From the NCBI RefSeq assembly GCF_008801475.1, contig NZ_VZPP01000002.1, positions 186,001-250,000 on the forward strand: 64,000 nucleotides of DNA. The letters are read 5' to 3'. Shown here one piece after another: positions 1-8,566 of this stretch. Source of the stretch: Pseudomonas moorei. GTDB lineage: Bacteria; Pseudomonadota; Gammaproteobacteria; Pseudomonadales; Pseudomonadaceae. Under the pieces are notes generated by a model that was not told the DNA's origin, searched no databases, and was given only the letters and a program-made list of their open reading frames with translations. The translations under genes were made by a program, and so were the position numbers. How positions within the stretch are numbered: the first letter of the stretch is position 1; each line of letters starts with the position of its first letter.

Positions 1-1185
1 CGGGAAGCCCTGCTCGCTGAGGCTGGCGATCAGCGCACTGCGCGGGTCGGTTTCCGGGTGTGTCTGCACGCCAACGAAGATGTGCGCCTCGCTGCCGGTG
101 TTGTAGCGGTAGTTGAATTCGGTGATCTGGCGCTTGCCGATGGCTTCGCAGAACGCCTTGAAGCTGCCCGGTTTCTCGGGAATGGTCACGGCGATGATGG
201 CTTCGCGACCCTCACCCAGTTCGGCGCGCTCGGCCACGTGGCGCAATCGGTCGAAGTTGACGTTGGCCCCGGAATCGATGGCCACGAAGGTGTGCCCGGT
301 GACGCCGCGCTGCTCGACGTACTTCTTGATCCCCGCCACGCCCAAGGCCCCGGCAGGTTCGGTGATCGAGCGGGTATCGTCGTAGATATCCTTGATCGCG
401 GCGCAGATTTCGTCGGTGCTGACGGTGATCACTTCATCGACATGATCTTTGCAGATATCAAAGGTGTGCTGGCCGATCTGGGCCACCGCGACACCGTCGG
501 CAAAGATGCCCACGGTCGGCAGCACAACCCGTTCACCCGCCGCGATGGCGACTTGCAGGCAGTTGGAGTCGTCCGGTTCGACGCCGATGATCTTGATTTC
601 AGGGCGCAGGTATTTGACGTACGCCGCGATACCGGCGATCAGCCCGCCGCCGCCCACCGGGACGAAAATCGCGTCCAGGCGCCCGGGATGCTGGCGCAGG
701 ATCTCCATGGCCACCGTGCCCTGCCCGGCAATGGTGTGCGGATCGTCATAAGGGTGGATGTAGACGTAGCCTTTTTCGTCGACCAGTTTCAGCGAGTAGG
801 CCAGGGCTTCCGGGAACGAATCGCCGTGCAGCACCACTTTGCCGCCACGGGAGCGCACGCCTTCGACCTTGATCTCGGGAGTGGTCTTGGGCATCACGAT
901 GGTCGCCTTCACGCCCAACACCTTGGCCGCCAGGGCCAGGCCTTGCGCATGGTTGCCCGCCGAGGCGGTGACCACGCCACGCGCGCGCTCTTCGTCGCTC
1001 AATTGGGTCAGCTTGTTGTAAGCGCCGCGAATCTTGAACGAGAACACCGGCTGCAAGTCTTCGCGCTTGAGCAAAATACTGTTGCCCAGCCGCTCGGAGA
1101 GCTGACGGGCAGTCTGCAATGGGGTTTCTACGGCAACGTCATAAACGCGCGAGGTGAGGATCTTTTTGACGTACTGTTCAAGCAT
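1..1185 (-). CDS. ilvA: threonine ammonia-lyase, biosynthetic (3' end beyond the window)
   Basis: PLP-dependent deamination of threonine to 2-oxobutanoate, the entry step of isoleucine synthesis in the cytoplasm. Reading from the ATG at 1185, 395 codons lie in the window without a stop; the family is about 500 residues, so the missing part is the end of the regulatory region. The PLP lysine is K51 in VFSFKIRG, followed by the SAGNHAQG and glycine-rich VGGGGLIAG segments. The first ACT-like regulatory domain begins near residue 330 (IIAVTIPEKPGSF). The gene is divergent from rpiA across a REP pair, the ilvA-rpiA arrangement I recall from other pseudomonads. The product call is firm; only the C-terminus is unseen. 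Confidence 0.95.
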   Translation of the reverse strand, partial: MLEQYVKKILTSRVYDVAVETPLQTARQLSERLGNSILLKREDLQPVFSFKIRGAYNKLTQLSDEERARGVVTASAGNHAQGLALAAKVLGVKATIVMPKTTPEIKVEGVRSRGGKVVLHGDSFPEALAYSLKLVDEKGYVYIHPYDDPHTIAGQGTVAMEILRQHPGRLDAIFVPVGGGGLIAGIAAYVKYLRPEIKIIGVEPDDSNCLQVAIAAGERVVLPTVGIFADGVAVAQIGQHTFDICKDHVDEVITVSTDEICAAIKDIYDDTRSITEPAGALGVAGIKKYVEQRGVTGHTFVAIDSGANVNFDRLRHVAERAELGEGREAIIAVTIPEKPGSFKAFCEAIGKRQITEFNYRYNTGSEAHIFVGVQTHPETDPRSALIASLSEQGFP

Positions 1186-1294
1186 CGGAAAGCATCACTG
1201 AGCGGGTTGGGCAGGACCAAGGAGTCTAACCCGGCTTTTGGGCAGGCGACCACACTAAACCGGTGGTTTTAAGTCACCCGAAAGAGATCATTAC

Positions 1295-1395
1295 CTGCAG
1301 GAGCGAGCTTGCTCGCGAAAAAACCAAAGGCACTGCGGGGTATCTGGTTTTACGCATTATCGTTCGCGACCATCGCGAGCAAGCTCGCTCCTGCA
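1295..1395. repeat. REP pair (inverted, REPIN-like)
   Basis: Two inverted copies of the palindrome with core GCGAGCTTGCTCGC, at about 1295-1318 and 1371-1395, facing each other across about 50 bases between ilvA and rpiA. This is the REP type common in the P. fluorescens group. Confidence 0.85.
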
Positions 1396-1475
1396 CTAAT
1401 CGGGCAATGACCTTCCCCGCCCCGACGCCTATAATGCAGGCCTTTCGTTCCCCTCTTCGGCACCTCGGAGCCCGC

Positions 1476-2150
1476 ATGACCCAGGATCAACTCAAACAGG
1501 CAGTGGCTCAGGCCGCCGTCGACTTCATCCTCCCGAAACTCGATGACAAGAGCATCGTCGGGGTCGGCACCGGTTCCACCGCCAACTGCTTCATCGACGC
1601 CCTGGCCCAACACAAGGGTGCATTCGACGGCGCGGTCGCCAGCTCCGAAGCCACGGCCGCCCGTCTCAAGGGCCACGGCATTCCCGTGTACGAGCTTAAT
1701 ACCGTGAGCGATCTGGAGTTCTACGTCGACGGCGCCGATGAAAGCGACGAGCACCTTCACCTGATCAAGGGCGGCGGCGCAGCCCTGACCCGCGAAAAAA
1801 TCGTCGCGGCCGTGGCCAAGACCTTCATCTGCATCGCCGACGCCAGCAAGCTGGTGCCGGTACTGGGCACCTTCCCGCTGCCGGTGGAAGTGATCCCGAT
1901 GGCCCGCAGCCACGTGGCCCGCGAACTGGTGAAACTCGGCGGCGACCCGGTCTACCGTGAAGGCGTGCTGACCGACAACGGCAACATCATCCTCGACGTC
2001 TACAACATGCAGATCACCAACCCGGTGGAGCTGGAGAAGCAAATCAACGCGATCGTCGGCGTAGTCACCAACGGTCTGTTCGCGGCGCGTCCGGCGGACC
2101 TGCTGTTGCTCGGGACCAGTGAAGGCGTGAAGACCCTGCGCGCCGAGTAA
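1476..2150 (+). CDS. rpiA: ribose-5-phosphate isomerase A
   Basis: Interconverts ribose 5-phosphate and ribulose 5-phosphate in the pentose phosphate pathway. The product has 224 residues, the usual RpiA size. Visible family motifs are the phosphate-binding GTGST loop (residues 31-35), DGADE (85-89) and [11 protein letters not shown] (98-108), the last carrying the catalytic glutamate (E107, by family analogy). The ATG at 1476 follows a GGAG-containing stretch at about 1467-1470. The open frame extends upstream through the REP pair, but that part has no protein character, so the later start is preferred. The gene appears to be a single transcription unit. Confidence 0.97.
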   Translation: MTQDQLKQAVAQAAVDFILPKLDDKSIVGVGTGSTANCFIDALAQHKGAFDGAVASSEATAARLKGHGIPVYELNTVSDLEFYVDGADESDEHLHLIKGGGAALTREKIVAAVAKTFICIADASKLVPVLGTFPLPVEVIPMARSHVARELVKLGGDPVYREGVLTDNGNIILDVYNMQITNPVELEKQINAIVGVVTNGLFAARPADLLLLGTSEGVKTLRAE

Positions 2151-2163
2151 GCCAGACACAAAA

Positions 2164-2255
2164 CCTGTGGCAGCGAGCCTGCTCGCGATCAGGCCTGATC
2201 AGTCGACTCAGATGTTGAATGATGGACCGAAATCGCGAGCAGGCTCGCTCCCACA
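2164..2255. repeat. REP pair
   Basis: Inverted copies of the GCGAGCCTGCTCGC palindrome at 2164-2190 and 2231-2255, between the convergent rpiA and the SdiA-regulated-family gene. It may also act as a weak transcription barrier. Confidence 0.85.
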
Positions 2256-2273
2256 TTGGCTTTACGGTGCTGG

Positions 2274-3191
2274 TTAAGGCTGCGGCGGCTTCTTGAAGAC
2301 ATAGAACAAGTTCGGCTCACTCACCAGGTACACCGTACCGTCGTCACCCATGGCGATCCCTTCCGCTTGCGGCACGTTCTTTTGCAACCCCTGGCGCCCC
2401 TTGCTCAACGACATCGTGCTCAGCGGTCGTCCGTCCACATCCAGCTCCAGAACCAGCCGAGACTCGTCGGACAGCGCCATCAAGTGCCCGCTGCGTTCGT
2501 CATATTGCAGGCTCGACAGATCCCGCACGAACAAACCGGCGTCACGCTTGGGATTGTTGATGACGTGCACCGCGTAGGATTTTTCCGGATTGAAGTGCGG
2601 AAACCCGTGCACTTCGTAGATCAGCATCGGGTCGCGCTCCTTGGCGACAAACAGACGCTTGCCCACCGAATCGTAGGCCAGCCCCTCGAAGCCCTTGTTG
2701 CCGCTCGCGTGCACGCCGAGCGTCATCTGTTCGGCGTCCACCGCATCGAGGAAGGTAGTGCCCTGCTCCAGGTGAATCTTGATCAGGCGCTGCTGGCTTT
2801 CGTCGGCGATCACGTAGGTGTCGGCACTGATGAACTCCACCGCTTCCGCATCACCAAAACCGATCAATGCCACACGACGCAAAATCCTGCCGTCCAGGGA
2901 CAGCTCGATCAACTCGGCATTTTTGTTGGTGACGGTGAACAGGCTTTTGCGCACCGGATCGAAGGTCAACGCCGAAACATCGGCGTCCAGACCCTTGATG
3001 ACTTGCCCTTCCAGGACCACTTGATACTGGTCCAGGCCAATGGACTGGGTATCCATCGGCTGCCAAAGCGTATTCAGGTTGAACCACGCGCGCTCGAACA
3101 GGCGCAGGTATTGGCCGATTGCGACCAGAACGATCAGCGCAATCGCCGACAGGATCAGTATCAGAGGCTTGGGGCGGGCAAATCGACGCAT
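2274..3191 (-). CDS. SdiA-regulated-domain protein, membrane-anchored (copy 1)
   Basis: 305 residues. The N-terminus has a single hydrophobic segment (about residues 9-28, LILILSAIALIVLVAIG) that should anchor the protein in the inner membrane. The rest is a beta-propeller-like domain of the SdiA-regulated (YjiK-type) family, with repeated blades such as DADVSALTFDPVRKSLFTV and EGLAYDSVGKRLFVAKE, and an EGIAMGDDGTVYLVSEPNLFYVF ending shared with the next gene. No catalytic function is established for this family and none is inferred. It lies immediately downstream of a paralogue on the same strand, 112 bases apart, so the two are probably co-transcribed. Confidence 0.85.
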   Translation of the reverse strand: MRRFARPKPLILILSAIALIVLVAIGQYLRLFERAWFNLNTLWQPMDTQSIGLDQYQVVLEGQVIKGLDADVSALTFDPVRKSLFTVTNKNAELIELSLDGRILRRVALIGFGDAEAVEFISADTYVIADESQQRLIKIHLEQGTTFLDAVDAEQMTLGVHASGNKGFEGLAYDSVGKRLFVAKERDPMLIYEVHGFPHFNPEKSYAVHVINNPKRDAGLFVRDLSSLQYDERSGHLMALSDESRLVLELDVDGRPLSTMSLSKGRQGLQKNVPQAEGIAMGDDGTVYLVSEPNLFYVFKKPPQP

Positions 3192-3303
3192 TCGGACAGG
3201 CTCGGAATCAAAACAGGCGGATGAAATATCACGCCTGCCTGAATTGCAGCTTAATGGCCATCAGCCCTGAAGGACAACGCAAGAGCTGCCGGCGTCGCCG
3301 CGA

Positions 3304-4254
3304 TTACTTGTGCTTTTCGAAGCGGTAGAACAGGTTCGGCTCACTCACCATGTACAGCGTACCGGCCTCATCCATGGCCACGCCTTCAGCGCGGGGAATG
3401 GTATTTCTCAGGCCATTGAGACCACCCAGCAGGGCAATAAAGCTGACCTGCTCGCCCTTTTTATCCAGCTCCAGCAGCAGATGGGAATCGGCGGACAGCA
3501 CCAGCATGTGCCCGGTCCGCGGATCAATGGCCAGAGCCGAAAGGTTGCGCATGTCCAGCGCATGACTGGCAAGCTTGACCTTGTCACCGGTCAGGACCTT
3601 ACCGTCGCCTTTCCAGGCAAACAACGCTGGTGGGCGCTCTTCACCCAGCATCAACTGCTGATTGCTCGAATCCCAGGTGACCCCTTCGAACGCTTTGTTC
3701 TGGTCTTTAGACGGGCCGAGGTCGTATTTCGGGAAATTGGCGATGTTCAGCTCGCGGGTATCGGCATCGACCTTGACGATGGTAATCAAGTGAGAGCGCT
3801 CATCGACAATGGCCAGCAAGCCGTTGCCCAGCACCGTGACGCCTTCCGGGTTGCTCCAGCCCACCAGCGGCATTTTGCGCAACACATCGCCCTGCAACGT
3901 CAACTCGACCAGAAACGGGTTTTTCCCCATGACCGAAAACAGGGTTTTGGTCTGCGGATCGTAGGCCAGGTCCGACGCTTCGTCCTTTTCCATGCCCGGC
4001 AGGGGCTTGGCGTCGATCACCGCACGATAGTCCGGCAGCCAGACACTCGCCTGGCGCTCAGCCGGGCTCTTGAACTGCTCTCGCACCCACAGCACGCCGC
4101 GATTGTCCCAATGCATGGCAAATGCAAGGCCGTAGGCGGCGACGATGACCAGCAAAAGCCAGGAGTACCAACGCATGGCGAAGCGCGATCGGCGGGCGGT
4201 TTTCAGCGTGGTCAGCGGTCGGGTGGCCATCGGGGAATGCATCCAGAAAATCAA
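3304..4254 (-). CDS. SdiA-regulated-domain protein, membrane-anchored (copy 2)
   Basis: Up to 316 residues and paralogous to the gene at 2274-3191: same length class, same order of blades, and a nearly identical ending (EGVAMDEAGTLYMVSEPNLFYRFEKHK against EGIAMGDDGTVYLVSEPNLFYVFKKPPQP). A hydrophobic anchor (WYSWLLLVIVAAYGLAFAM) lies near residues 29-47 of the longest reading. Two later methionines, MATRPLTT and MRWYSW, could be the true start, so the 5' end is uncertain by up to 26 codons. It is probably a periplasm-facing or lipid-proximal propeller protein of unknown role. The pair looks like a tandem duplication. Confidence 0.8.
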   Translation of the reverse strand: MIFWMHSPMATRPLTTLKTARRSRFAMRWYSWLLLVIVAAYGLAFAMHWDNRGVLWVREQFKSPAERQASVWLPDYRAVIDAKPLPGMEKDEASDLAYDPQTKTLFSVMGKNPFLVELTLQGDVLRKMPLVGWSNPEGVTVLGNGLLAIVDERSHLITIVKVDADTRELNIANFPKYDLGPSKDQNKAFEGVTWDSSNQQLMLGEERPPALFAWKGDGKVLTGDKVKLASHALDMRNLSALAIDPRTGHMLVLSADSHLLLELDKKGEQVSFIALLGGLNGLRNTIPRAEGVAMDEAGTLYMVSEPNLFYRFEKHK

Positions 4255-4318
4255 TCGGTGGGTAAAAGCACGCTTGGGCTTGGCTCAGGCGCCGAAAACC
4301 AGGCGGGCGAAGTGACAC

Positions 4319-4410
4319 CTCTGCGGGGCTGGCTTGCCGGCGAAGAGGCCCTCACAGTCAATGAACAGGTTGACCGGAAGACCGCCTTCGCTGGCAAGCC
4401 AGCGCCTACC
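4319..4410. repeat. REP pair, GCTGGC subtype
   Basis: A diverged inverted pair: GGGGCTGGCTTGCCGGCG at about 4325-4342 and CGCTGGCAAGCCAGCG at about 4389-4404. The core is GCTGGCTTGCC rather than GCGAGC, so this is a second REP subclass in the same genome. Confidence 0.7.
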
Positions 4411-4426
4411 GAGGTCTTGCGTGTGA

Positions 4427-5092
4427 TCAGCGAACGCTGCTGGTGAAGCTGCTGGCGCCCGGCAGTTCCAGAACGATCTCATCACCGACATTCAACGGAC
4501 CCACGCCCACTGGCGTGCCAGTGAGGATCACATCACCGGCCTGCAGCGAGAAGCAGCCGGCCATGTGCTGGATCATCGGCACGATCGGGTTGAGCATCGC
4601 GCTGCTGTTGCCATCCTGGCGAACTTCGCCGTTGATGGTCAGGCGAATGCCGATATCAGTCAGGTCGGCGAAAGTGCTGCCGGATACGAACGGAGCAATC
4701 ACCGCTGCACCGTCGAAGGACTTGGCGATTTCCCAGGGCAGGCCCTTGGATTTCAGCTCGGCCTGCTTGTCACGCAGGGTCAGGTCCAGGGCCGGAGCGA
4801 AACCGGAGATCGCGTCGAGCACTTCTTCACGGCTTGGCTTGGTCGACAGTGACTTGCCGATCAACACCGCAATTTCCGCCTCGTAATGCACTGCACCGCG
4901 GTCGGTCGGAATGCTGAAACCACCTTCCGGTGACACCACGCAACTGCCCGGCTTGATGAACAGCAATGGCTCGGTCGGGATCGGATTATCCAGTTCCTTG
5001 GCGTGTTCGGCGTAGTTACGGCCGATGCACACCACTTTCCCCAGCGGGAAATGAATACGCGTACCGTCGACATACTGGTGCTGATAGCTCAT
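4427..5092 (-). CDS. fumarylacetoacetate hydrolase family protein
   Basis: 221 residues, the compact single-domain FAH fold that includes acylpyruvases and oxaloacetate tautomerase/decarboxylase-type enzymes. Family features are GRNYAEHAKEL (residues 24-34), the metal-binding glutamates in HYEAEIAV (E71 and E73), the SFDGAAVIAPFV segment and the C-terminal GDVILTGTPVGVGPL. It lies 23 bases downstream of the FAD-linked D-2-hydroxyglutarate dehydrogenase gene and is probably co-transcribed with it. Substrate cannot be read from sequence; a role on small 2-oxo or 2,4-dioxo acids is plausible from family knowledge and from a neighbour handling 2-hydroxy acids. Confidence 0.9.
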   Translation of the reverse strand: MSYQHQYVDGTRIHFPLGKVVCIGRNYAEHAKELDNPIPTEPLLFIKPGSCVVSPEGGFSIPTDRGAVHYEAEIAVLIGKSLSTKPSREEVLDAISGFAPALDLTLRDKQAELKSKGLPWEIAKSFDGAAVIAPFVSGSTFADLTDIGIRLTINGEVRQDGNSSAMLNPIVPMIQHMAGCFSLQAGDVILTGTPVGVGPLNVGDEIVLELPGASSFTSSVR

Positions 5093-5115
5093 TGACCGAC
5101 TCCTGATTCGTTGAT

Positions 5116-6510
5116 TCAGACAGCGAAAATCTTGCCCGGGTTCATGATGCCGTTCGGGTCGAACACCGCCTTGACGGCTTTCATGTACTCGATCTCAACC
5201 GGGGAGCGGCTGTAGGTCAAGTAATCACGCTTGGTCATGCCCACGCCGTGCTCGGCGGAAATCGAACCGTTGTACTTCTCGACGGTTTCGAATACCCATT
5301 TGTTAACGGTCGCACACTTGGCGAAGAACTCGTCCTTGCTCAGGTTATCCGGCTTGAGGATGTTCAGGTGCAGGTTGCCGTCGCCAATGTGACCGAACCA
5401 GACGATTTCGAAGTCCGGGTAGTGTTCGCCGACGATCGCGTCAATTTCCTTCAGGAACGCCGGAACTTTCGACACGGTGACCGAAATGTCGTTCTTGTAT
5501 GGCGTCCAGTGGGAAATGGTTTCGGAGATGTATTCGCGCAGTTTCCACAAATTCTGCAGCTGGGTTTCGCTCTGGCTCATCACGCCGTCCAGCACCCAGC
5601 CCTGCTCGACGCAGTGCTCGAAGGTTTCCAGCGCGTGGTTGGCCACTTCTTCGGTGGTCGCTTCAAATTCGAGCAGTGCGTAGAACGGGCAATCGGATTC
5701 GAACGGCGCCGGAACGTCGCCACGGGCCATGACTTTGGCTAGGGCTTTATCGGAGAAGAATTCGAAGGCAGTCAGGTCGAGTTTGCTCTGGAACGCGTGC
5801 AGCACCGGCATGATCGAATCGAAATCGGCGGTGCCGAGGACCATGGCAGTGAGGTTTTTCGGTGCGCGATCCAGGCGCATGGTCGCCTCGACCACGAAAC
5901 CGAGGGTGCCTTCAGCACCAATGAACAGCTGACGCATGTCGTAGCCGGTCGCGTTCTTGATCAGGTCACGGTTCAGTTCCAGCACGTCGCCCTTGCCGGT
6001 GACCACTTTCATGCCGGCGACCCAGTTACGGGTCATGCCGTAGCGAATCACTTTGATCCCGCCGGCATTGGTGCCGATGTTGCCGCCAATCTGGCTCGAA
6101 CCCGCCGAAGCGAAGTCCACCGGGTAGTACAGGCCGTTTTCTTCGGCCACGTTCTGCAAATGCTCGGTCACCACGCCCGGCTGACACACGGCGGTGCGGT
6201 CGGTGAGGTTTACGTCGAGGATCTGGTTCATGTAGTCGAACGACACGACGACTTCGCCGTTGGCCGCGACCGCCGCCGCAGAAAGACCGGTACGTCCGCC
6301 GGACGGCACCAGCGCCACCTTGTGTTTATTGGCCCACAGGACAATGGCCTGGACCTGTTCGGTGGTCTTCGGGAACACGATGGCCGTGGGTGCCGGGGCG
6401 AAATGCTTGGTCCAATCCTTACCGTAAGCATTCAGGGAGTCGTCATCGGTCAGCACCTTGCCGGGCTCAACCAGGGTCTTCAGCTCATCAATCAGGGCAG
6501 GATTGGTCAT
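5116..6510 (-). CDS. FAD-binding D-2-hydroxyglutarate dehydrogenase (D2HGDH-type)
   Basis: 464 residues from the ATG at 6510 (MTNPALIDELKTLV); ten further upstream codons are open but read poorly as protein. The order is an N-terminal FAD-binding PCMH domain with PSGGRTGLSAAA, then a C-terminal FAD-oxidase domain with WFGHIGDGNLHLNI and SAEHGVGMTKRDYL, typical of the GlcD/D2HGDH/D-lactate dehydrogenase family. It is divergent from serA. In Pseudomonas this partner has been shown to oxidise D-2-hydroxyglutarate, made when SerA uses 2-oxoglutarate as hydride acceptor, back to 2-oxoglutarate, passing electrons to electron-transfer flavoprotein. The family assignment is firm; the substrate call rests on the serA pairing. 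Confidence 0.9.
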   Translation of the reverse strand: MTNPALIDELKTLVEPGKVLTDDDSLNAYGKDWTKHFAPAPTAIVFPKTTEQVQAIVLWANKHKVALVPSGGRTGLSAAAVAANGEVVVSFDYMNQILDVNLTDRTAVCQPGVVTEHLQNVAEENGLYYPVDFASAGSSQIGGNIGTNAGGIKVIRYGMTRNWVAGMKVVTGKGDVLELNRDLIKNATGYDMRQLFIGAEGTLGFVVEATMRLDRAPKNLTAMVLGTADFDSIMPVLHAFQSKLDLTAFEFFSDKALAKVMARGDVPAPFESDCPFYALLEFEATTEEVANHALETFEHCVEQGWVLDGVMSQSETQLQNLWKLREYISETISHWTPYKNDISVTVSKVPAFLKEIDAIVGEHYPDFEIVWFGHIGDGNLHLNILKPDNLSKDEFFAKCATVNKWVFETVEKYNGSISAEHGVGMTKRDYLTYSRSPVEIEYMKAVKAVFDPNGIMNPGKIFAV

Positions 6511-6714
6511 CGACAGAACTCTCGAACAATTCATGGTCATCCTGAGAACGCTTCACGTCGCAGGAATGAGTGTTTAGCGGGGCGCATATGCTAGCATACC
6601 GACCCCGCAGCATAGTGCCCAACGGCTGTTCTGCGGCGACGGCTTTCCTGCCGTCCGGGTCAGCGTCTGCTGGCTATCTCCTGCCATTTTTCTCCGGGAT
6701 ACAGGTTTACGCAG
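6511..6714. promoter_or_regulatory. divergent promoter region serA / D2HGDH
   Basis: 204 bases between the start codons of two divergent genes must hold both promoters. I see no operator that I can name. A clear purine-rich ribosome site for serA is not obvious in the last 20 bases before its ATG. Confidence 0.55.
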
Positions 6715-7944
6715 ATGAGCAAGACTTCTCTCGATAAGAGCAAGATCAAGTTCCTTCTTCTCGAAGGCGTCCACCAATCGGCTGTCGACGTCCTCAAGGC
6801 GGCGGGCTACACCAGCATCGAGTACCTCACAGGTTCTCTGCCGGAAGCCCAACTCAAGGAAAAGATCGCTGATGCTCACTTCATCGGCATTCGCTCGCGC
6901 ACTCAACTGACCGAAGAGATCTTCGATCATGCGAAGAAGCTCGTCGCGGTTGGATGTTTCTGCATCGGCACCAACCAGGTTGATCTGGACGCGGCCCGCG
7001 AGCGCGGTATCGCCGTGTTCAACGCCCCGTACTCCAACACCCGCTCCGTTGCCGAGCTGGTGCTGGCCGAAGCGATCCTGTTGTTGCGCGGCATCCCCGA
7101 GAAGAACGCTTCCTGCCACCGTGGCGGCTGGATCAAGAGCGCGGCCAACTCCTTCGAAATCCGTGGCAAGAAGCTGGGCATCGTCGGCTACGGCTCGATC
7201 GGTACCCAATTGTCGGTCCTGGCTGAAGGCCTGGGCATGCAGGTGTACTTCTACGACACCGTGACCAAGCTGCCACTGGGTAACGCCACCCAGGTCGGCA
7301 ACCTGCACGAGCTGCTGGGCATGTCCGACATCGTGACCCTGCACGTACCGGAAACCGCTGCGACCCAGTGGATGATCGGCGAGAAGGAAATCCGCGCCAT
7401 CAAGAAGGGCGGCATCCTGATCAACGCCGCACGCGGCACCGTGGTCGAGCTGGACCACCTGGCCGCCGCCATCAAGGACAAACACCTGATCGGCGCTGCC
7501 ATCGACGTATTCCCGGTGGAGCCACGCTCCAACGATGAAGAGTTCGAAAGCCCGCTGCGTGGCCTGGACAACGTGATCCTGACCCCGCACATCGGTGGTT
7601 CCACCGCCGAGGCGCAGGCCAACATTGGTCTGGAAGTGGCCGAGAAGCTGGTCAAGTACAGCGACAACGGTACCTCGGTATCGTCCGTGAACTTCCCGGA
7701 AGTGGCCCTGCCGGCTCACCCTGGCAAGCACCGCCTGTTGCACATCCACGAAAACATTCCGGGTGTGATGAGCGAGATCAACAAGGTCTTCGCCGAAAAC
7801 GGCATCAACATTTCCGGTCAGTTCCTGCAGACCAACGAGAAAGTCGGCTACGTGGTTATCGACGTAGACGCCGAGTACTCGGAACTGGCGCAAGAGAAGC
7901 TGCAACACGTCAACGGCACCATCCGTAGCCGCGTGTTGTTCTGA
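6715..7944 (+). CDS. serA: D-3-phosphoglycerate dehydrogenase
   Basis: First committed step of serine synthesis (3-phosphoglycerate to 3-phosphohydroxypyruvate); the same enzyme class reduces 2-oxoglutarate to D-2-hydroxyglutarate. 409 residues, the E. coli-like short form. An N-terminal substrate domain is followed by the NAD-binding GIVGYGSIGTQLS fold, the catalytic arginine in NAARGTVVEL, the glutamate in DVFPVEP and the histidine in LTPHIGGSTAEAQ. A C-terminal ACT domain covers about residues 335-409 (HRLLHIHENIPGVMSEINKVF) and implies serine feedback. It is divergent from the D2HGDH gene and ends at a strong terminator. Confidence 0.97.
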   Translation: MSKTSLDKSKIKFLLLEGVHQSAVDVLKAAGYTSIEYLTGSLPEAQLKEKIADAHFIGIRSRTQLTEEIFDHAKKLVAVGCFCIGTNQVDLDAARERGIAVFNAPYSNTRSVAELVLAEAILLLRGIPEKNASCHRGGWIKSAANSFEIRGKKLGIVGYGSIGTQLSVLAEGLGMQVYFYDTVTKLPLGNATQVGNLHELLGMSDIVTLHVPETAATQWMIGEKEIRAIKKGGILINAARGTVVELDHLAAAIKDKHLIGAAIDVFPVEPRSNDEEFESPLRGLDNVILTPHIGGSTAEAQANIGLEVAEKLVKYSDNGTSVSSVNFPEVALPAHPGKHRLLHIHENIPGVMSEINKVFAENGINISGQFLQTNEKVGYVVIDVDAEYSELAQEKLQHVNGTIRSRVLF

Positions 7945-7960
7945 TCGCGAGTTGAGCGAC

Positions 7961-7990
7961 AAAAAAGGGAGCCTTCGGGGCTCCCTTTTT
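7961..7990. terminator. bidirectional intrinsic terminator after serA
   Basis: Stem AAAGGGAGCC, loop TTCG, stem GGCTCCCTTT, with an A-run before and a T-run after. It therefore serves serA (+) and the convergent DUF4399 gene (-). Confidence 0.9.
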
Positions 7991-8006
7991 CATGCGCGCA
8001 ATAACG

Positions 8007-8432
8007 TTATTTAACGTTTACGGTGATCTTCTTCGAGACGATCGGCGGATCGAATGGCATGTGGCCGCTGTCGCCCAGCTCCAGCTGGAGGGTGTGTTTG
8101 CCCGGTGTCAGGGTTATTTCAGCCTGGGTCTGCGCCTTGCCGTAGTGCAGGTGGTGGGCATCGTTCGGAATCGGCATACCCGCCGCCGGCATTTCGTCTA
8201 CATCGATCAGCAGGTGATGGTGGCCTGTGTTCTTGGTGGGATCGCCAGCTGGCGCCAGCGCTATGTTCTCGACAGCGAACTTGACGACGACAGTCTGTGG
8301 AACCGTCGCACCGTCTTTAGGAGAAACGATGGACACTGCAGCACCCGCAGGCGCCGGAGTCGCAGCACTGGCCAGCACAGAAACGCCCATCAGCAGGCCA
8401 GCCAAAGCAGCTCGTGACATAAAGGTTTTCAT
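8007..8432 (-). CDS. periplasmic DUF4399 protein
   Basis: 141 residues. A signal peptide runs through LAGLLMGVSVLASA to about residue 24, so export to the periplasm is expected. The mature part is one DUF4399 domain with IVSPKDGATVPQTVVVKF, a histidine-rich TGHHHLLIDVDEMPAAG segment, NDAHHLHYGKAQTQAEI and LTPGKHTLQLELGDSGHMPF. The clustered histidines resemble a metal site, but no function is established. It is a single-gene unit, convergent with serA. The serA-DUF4399-binding-protein order is one I recall from other Pseudomonas genomes. Confidence 0.85.
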   Translation of the reverse strand: MKTFMSRAALAGLLMGVSVLASAATPAPAGAAVSIVSPKDGATVPQTVVVKFAVENIALAPAGDPTKNTGHHHLLIDVDEMPAAGMPIPNDAHHLHYGKAQTQAEITLTPGKHTLQLELGDSGHMPFDPPIVSKKITVNVK

Positions 8433-8566
8433 TCTCTTCTCCAGTTTTTCCGTAAAATCCGCGTGACCATCACAACTTCATGGTCAATCGTTGTCGAAGG
8501 CACTCGATAACCATAGCAAAGCGAACCTGATAACAGCGTCGCGATAATGATTTCAAAGGAGTGACC

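Noticed and set aside
58..1272. 404-codon plus-strand open frame over ilvA
   Set aside because: It is the antisense shadow of ilvA, a common effect of GC-rich third positions; the encoded sequence is low-complexity and the minus-strand frame has full PLP-enzyme motifs.
6574..7962. 462-codon minus-strand open frame over serA
   Set aside because: Antisense shadow of serA, rich in Q, D, H and V as is typical for reversed GC-rich coding sequence.
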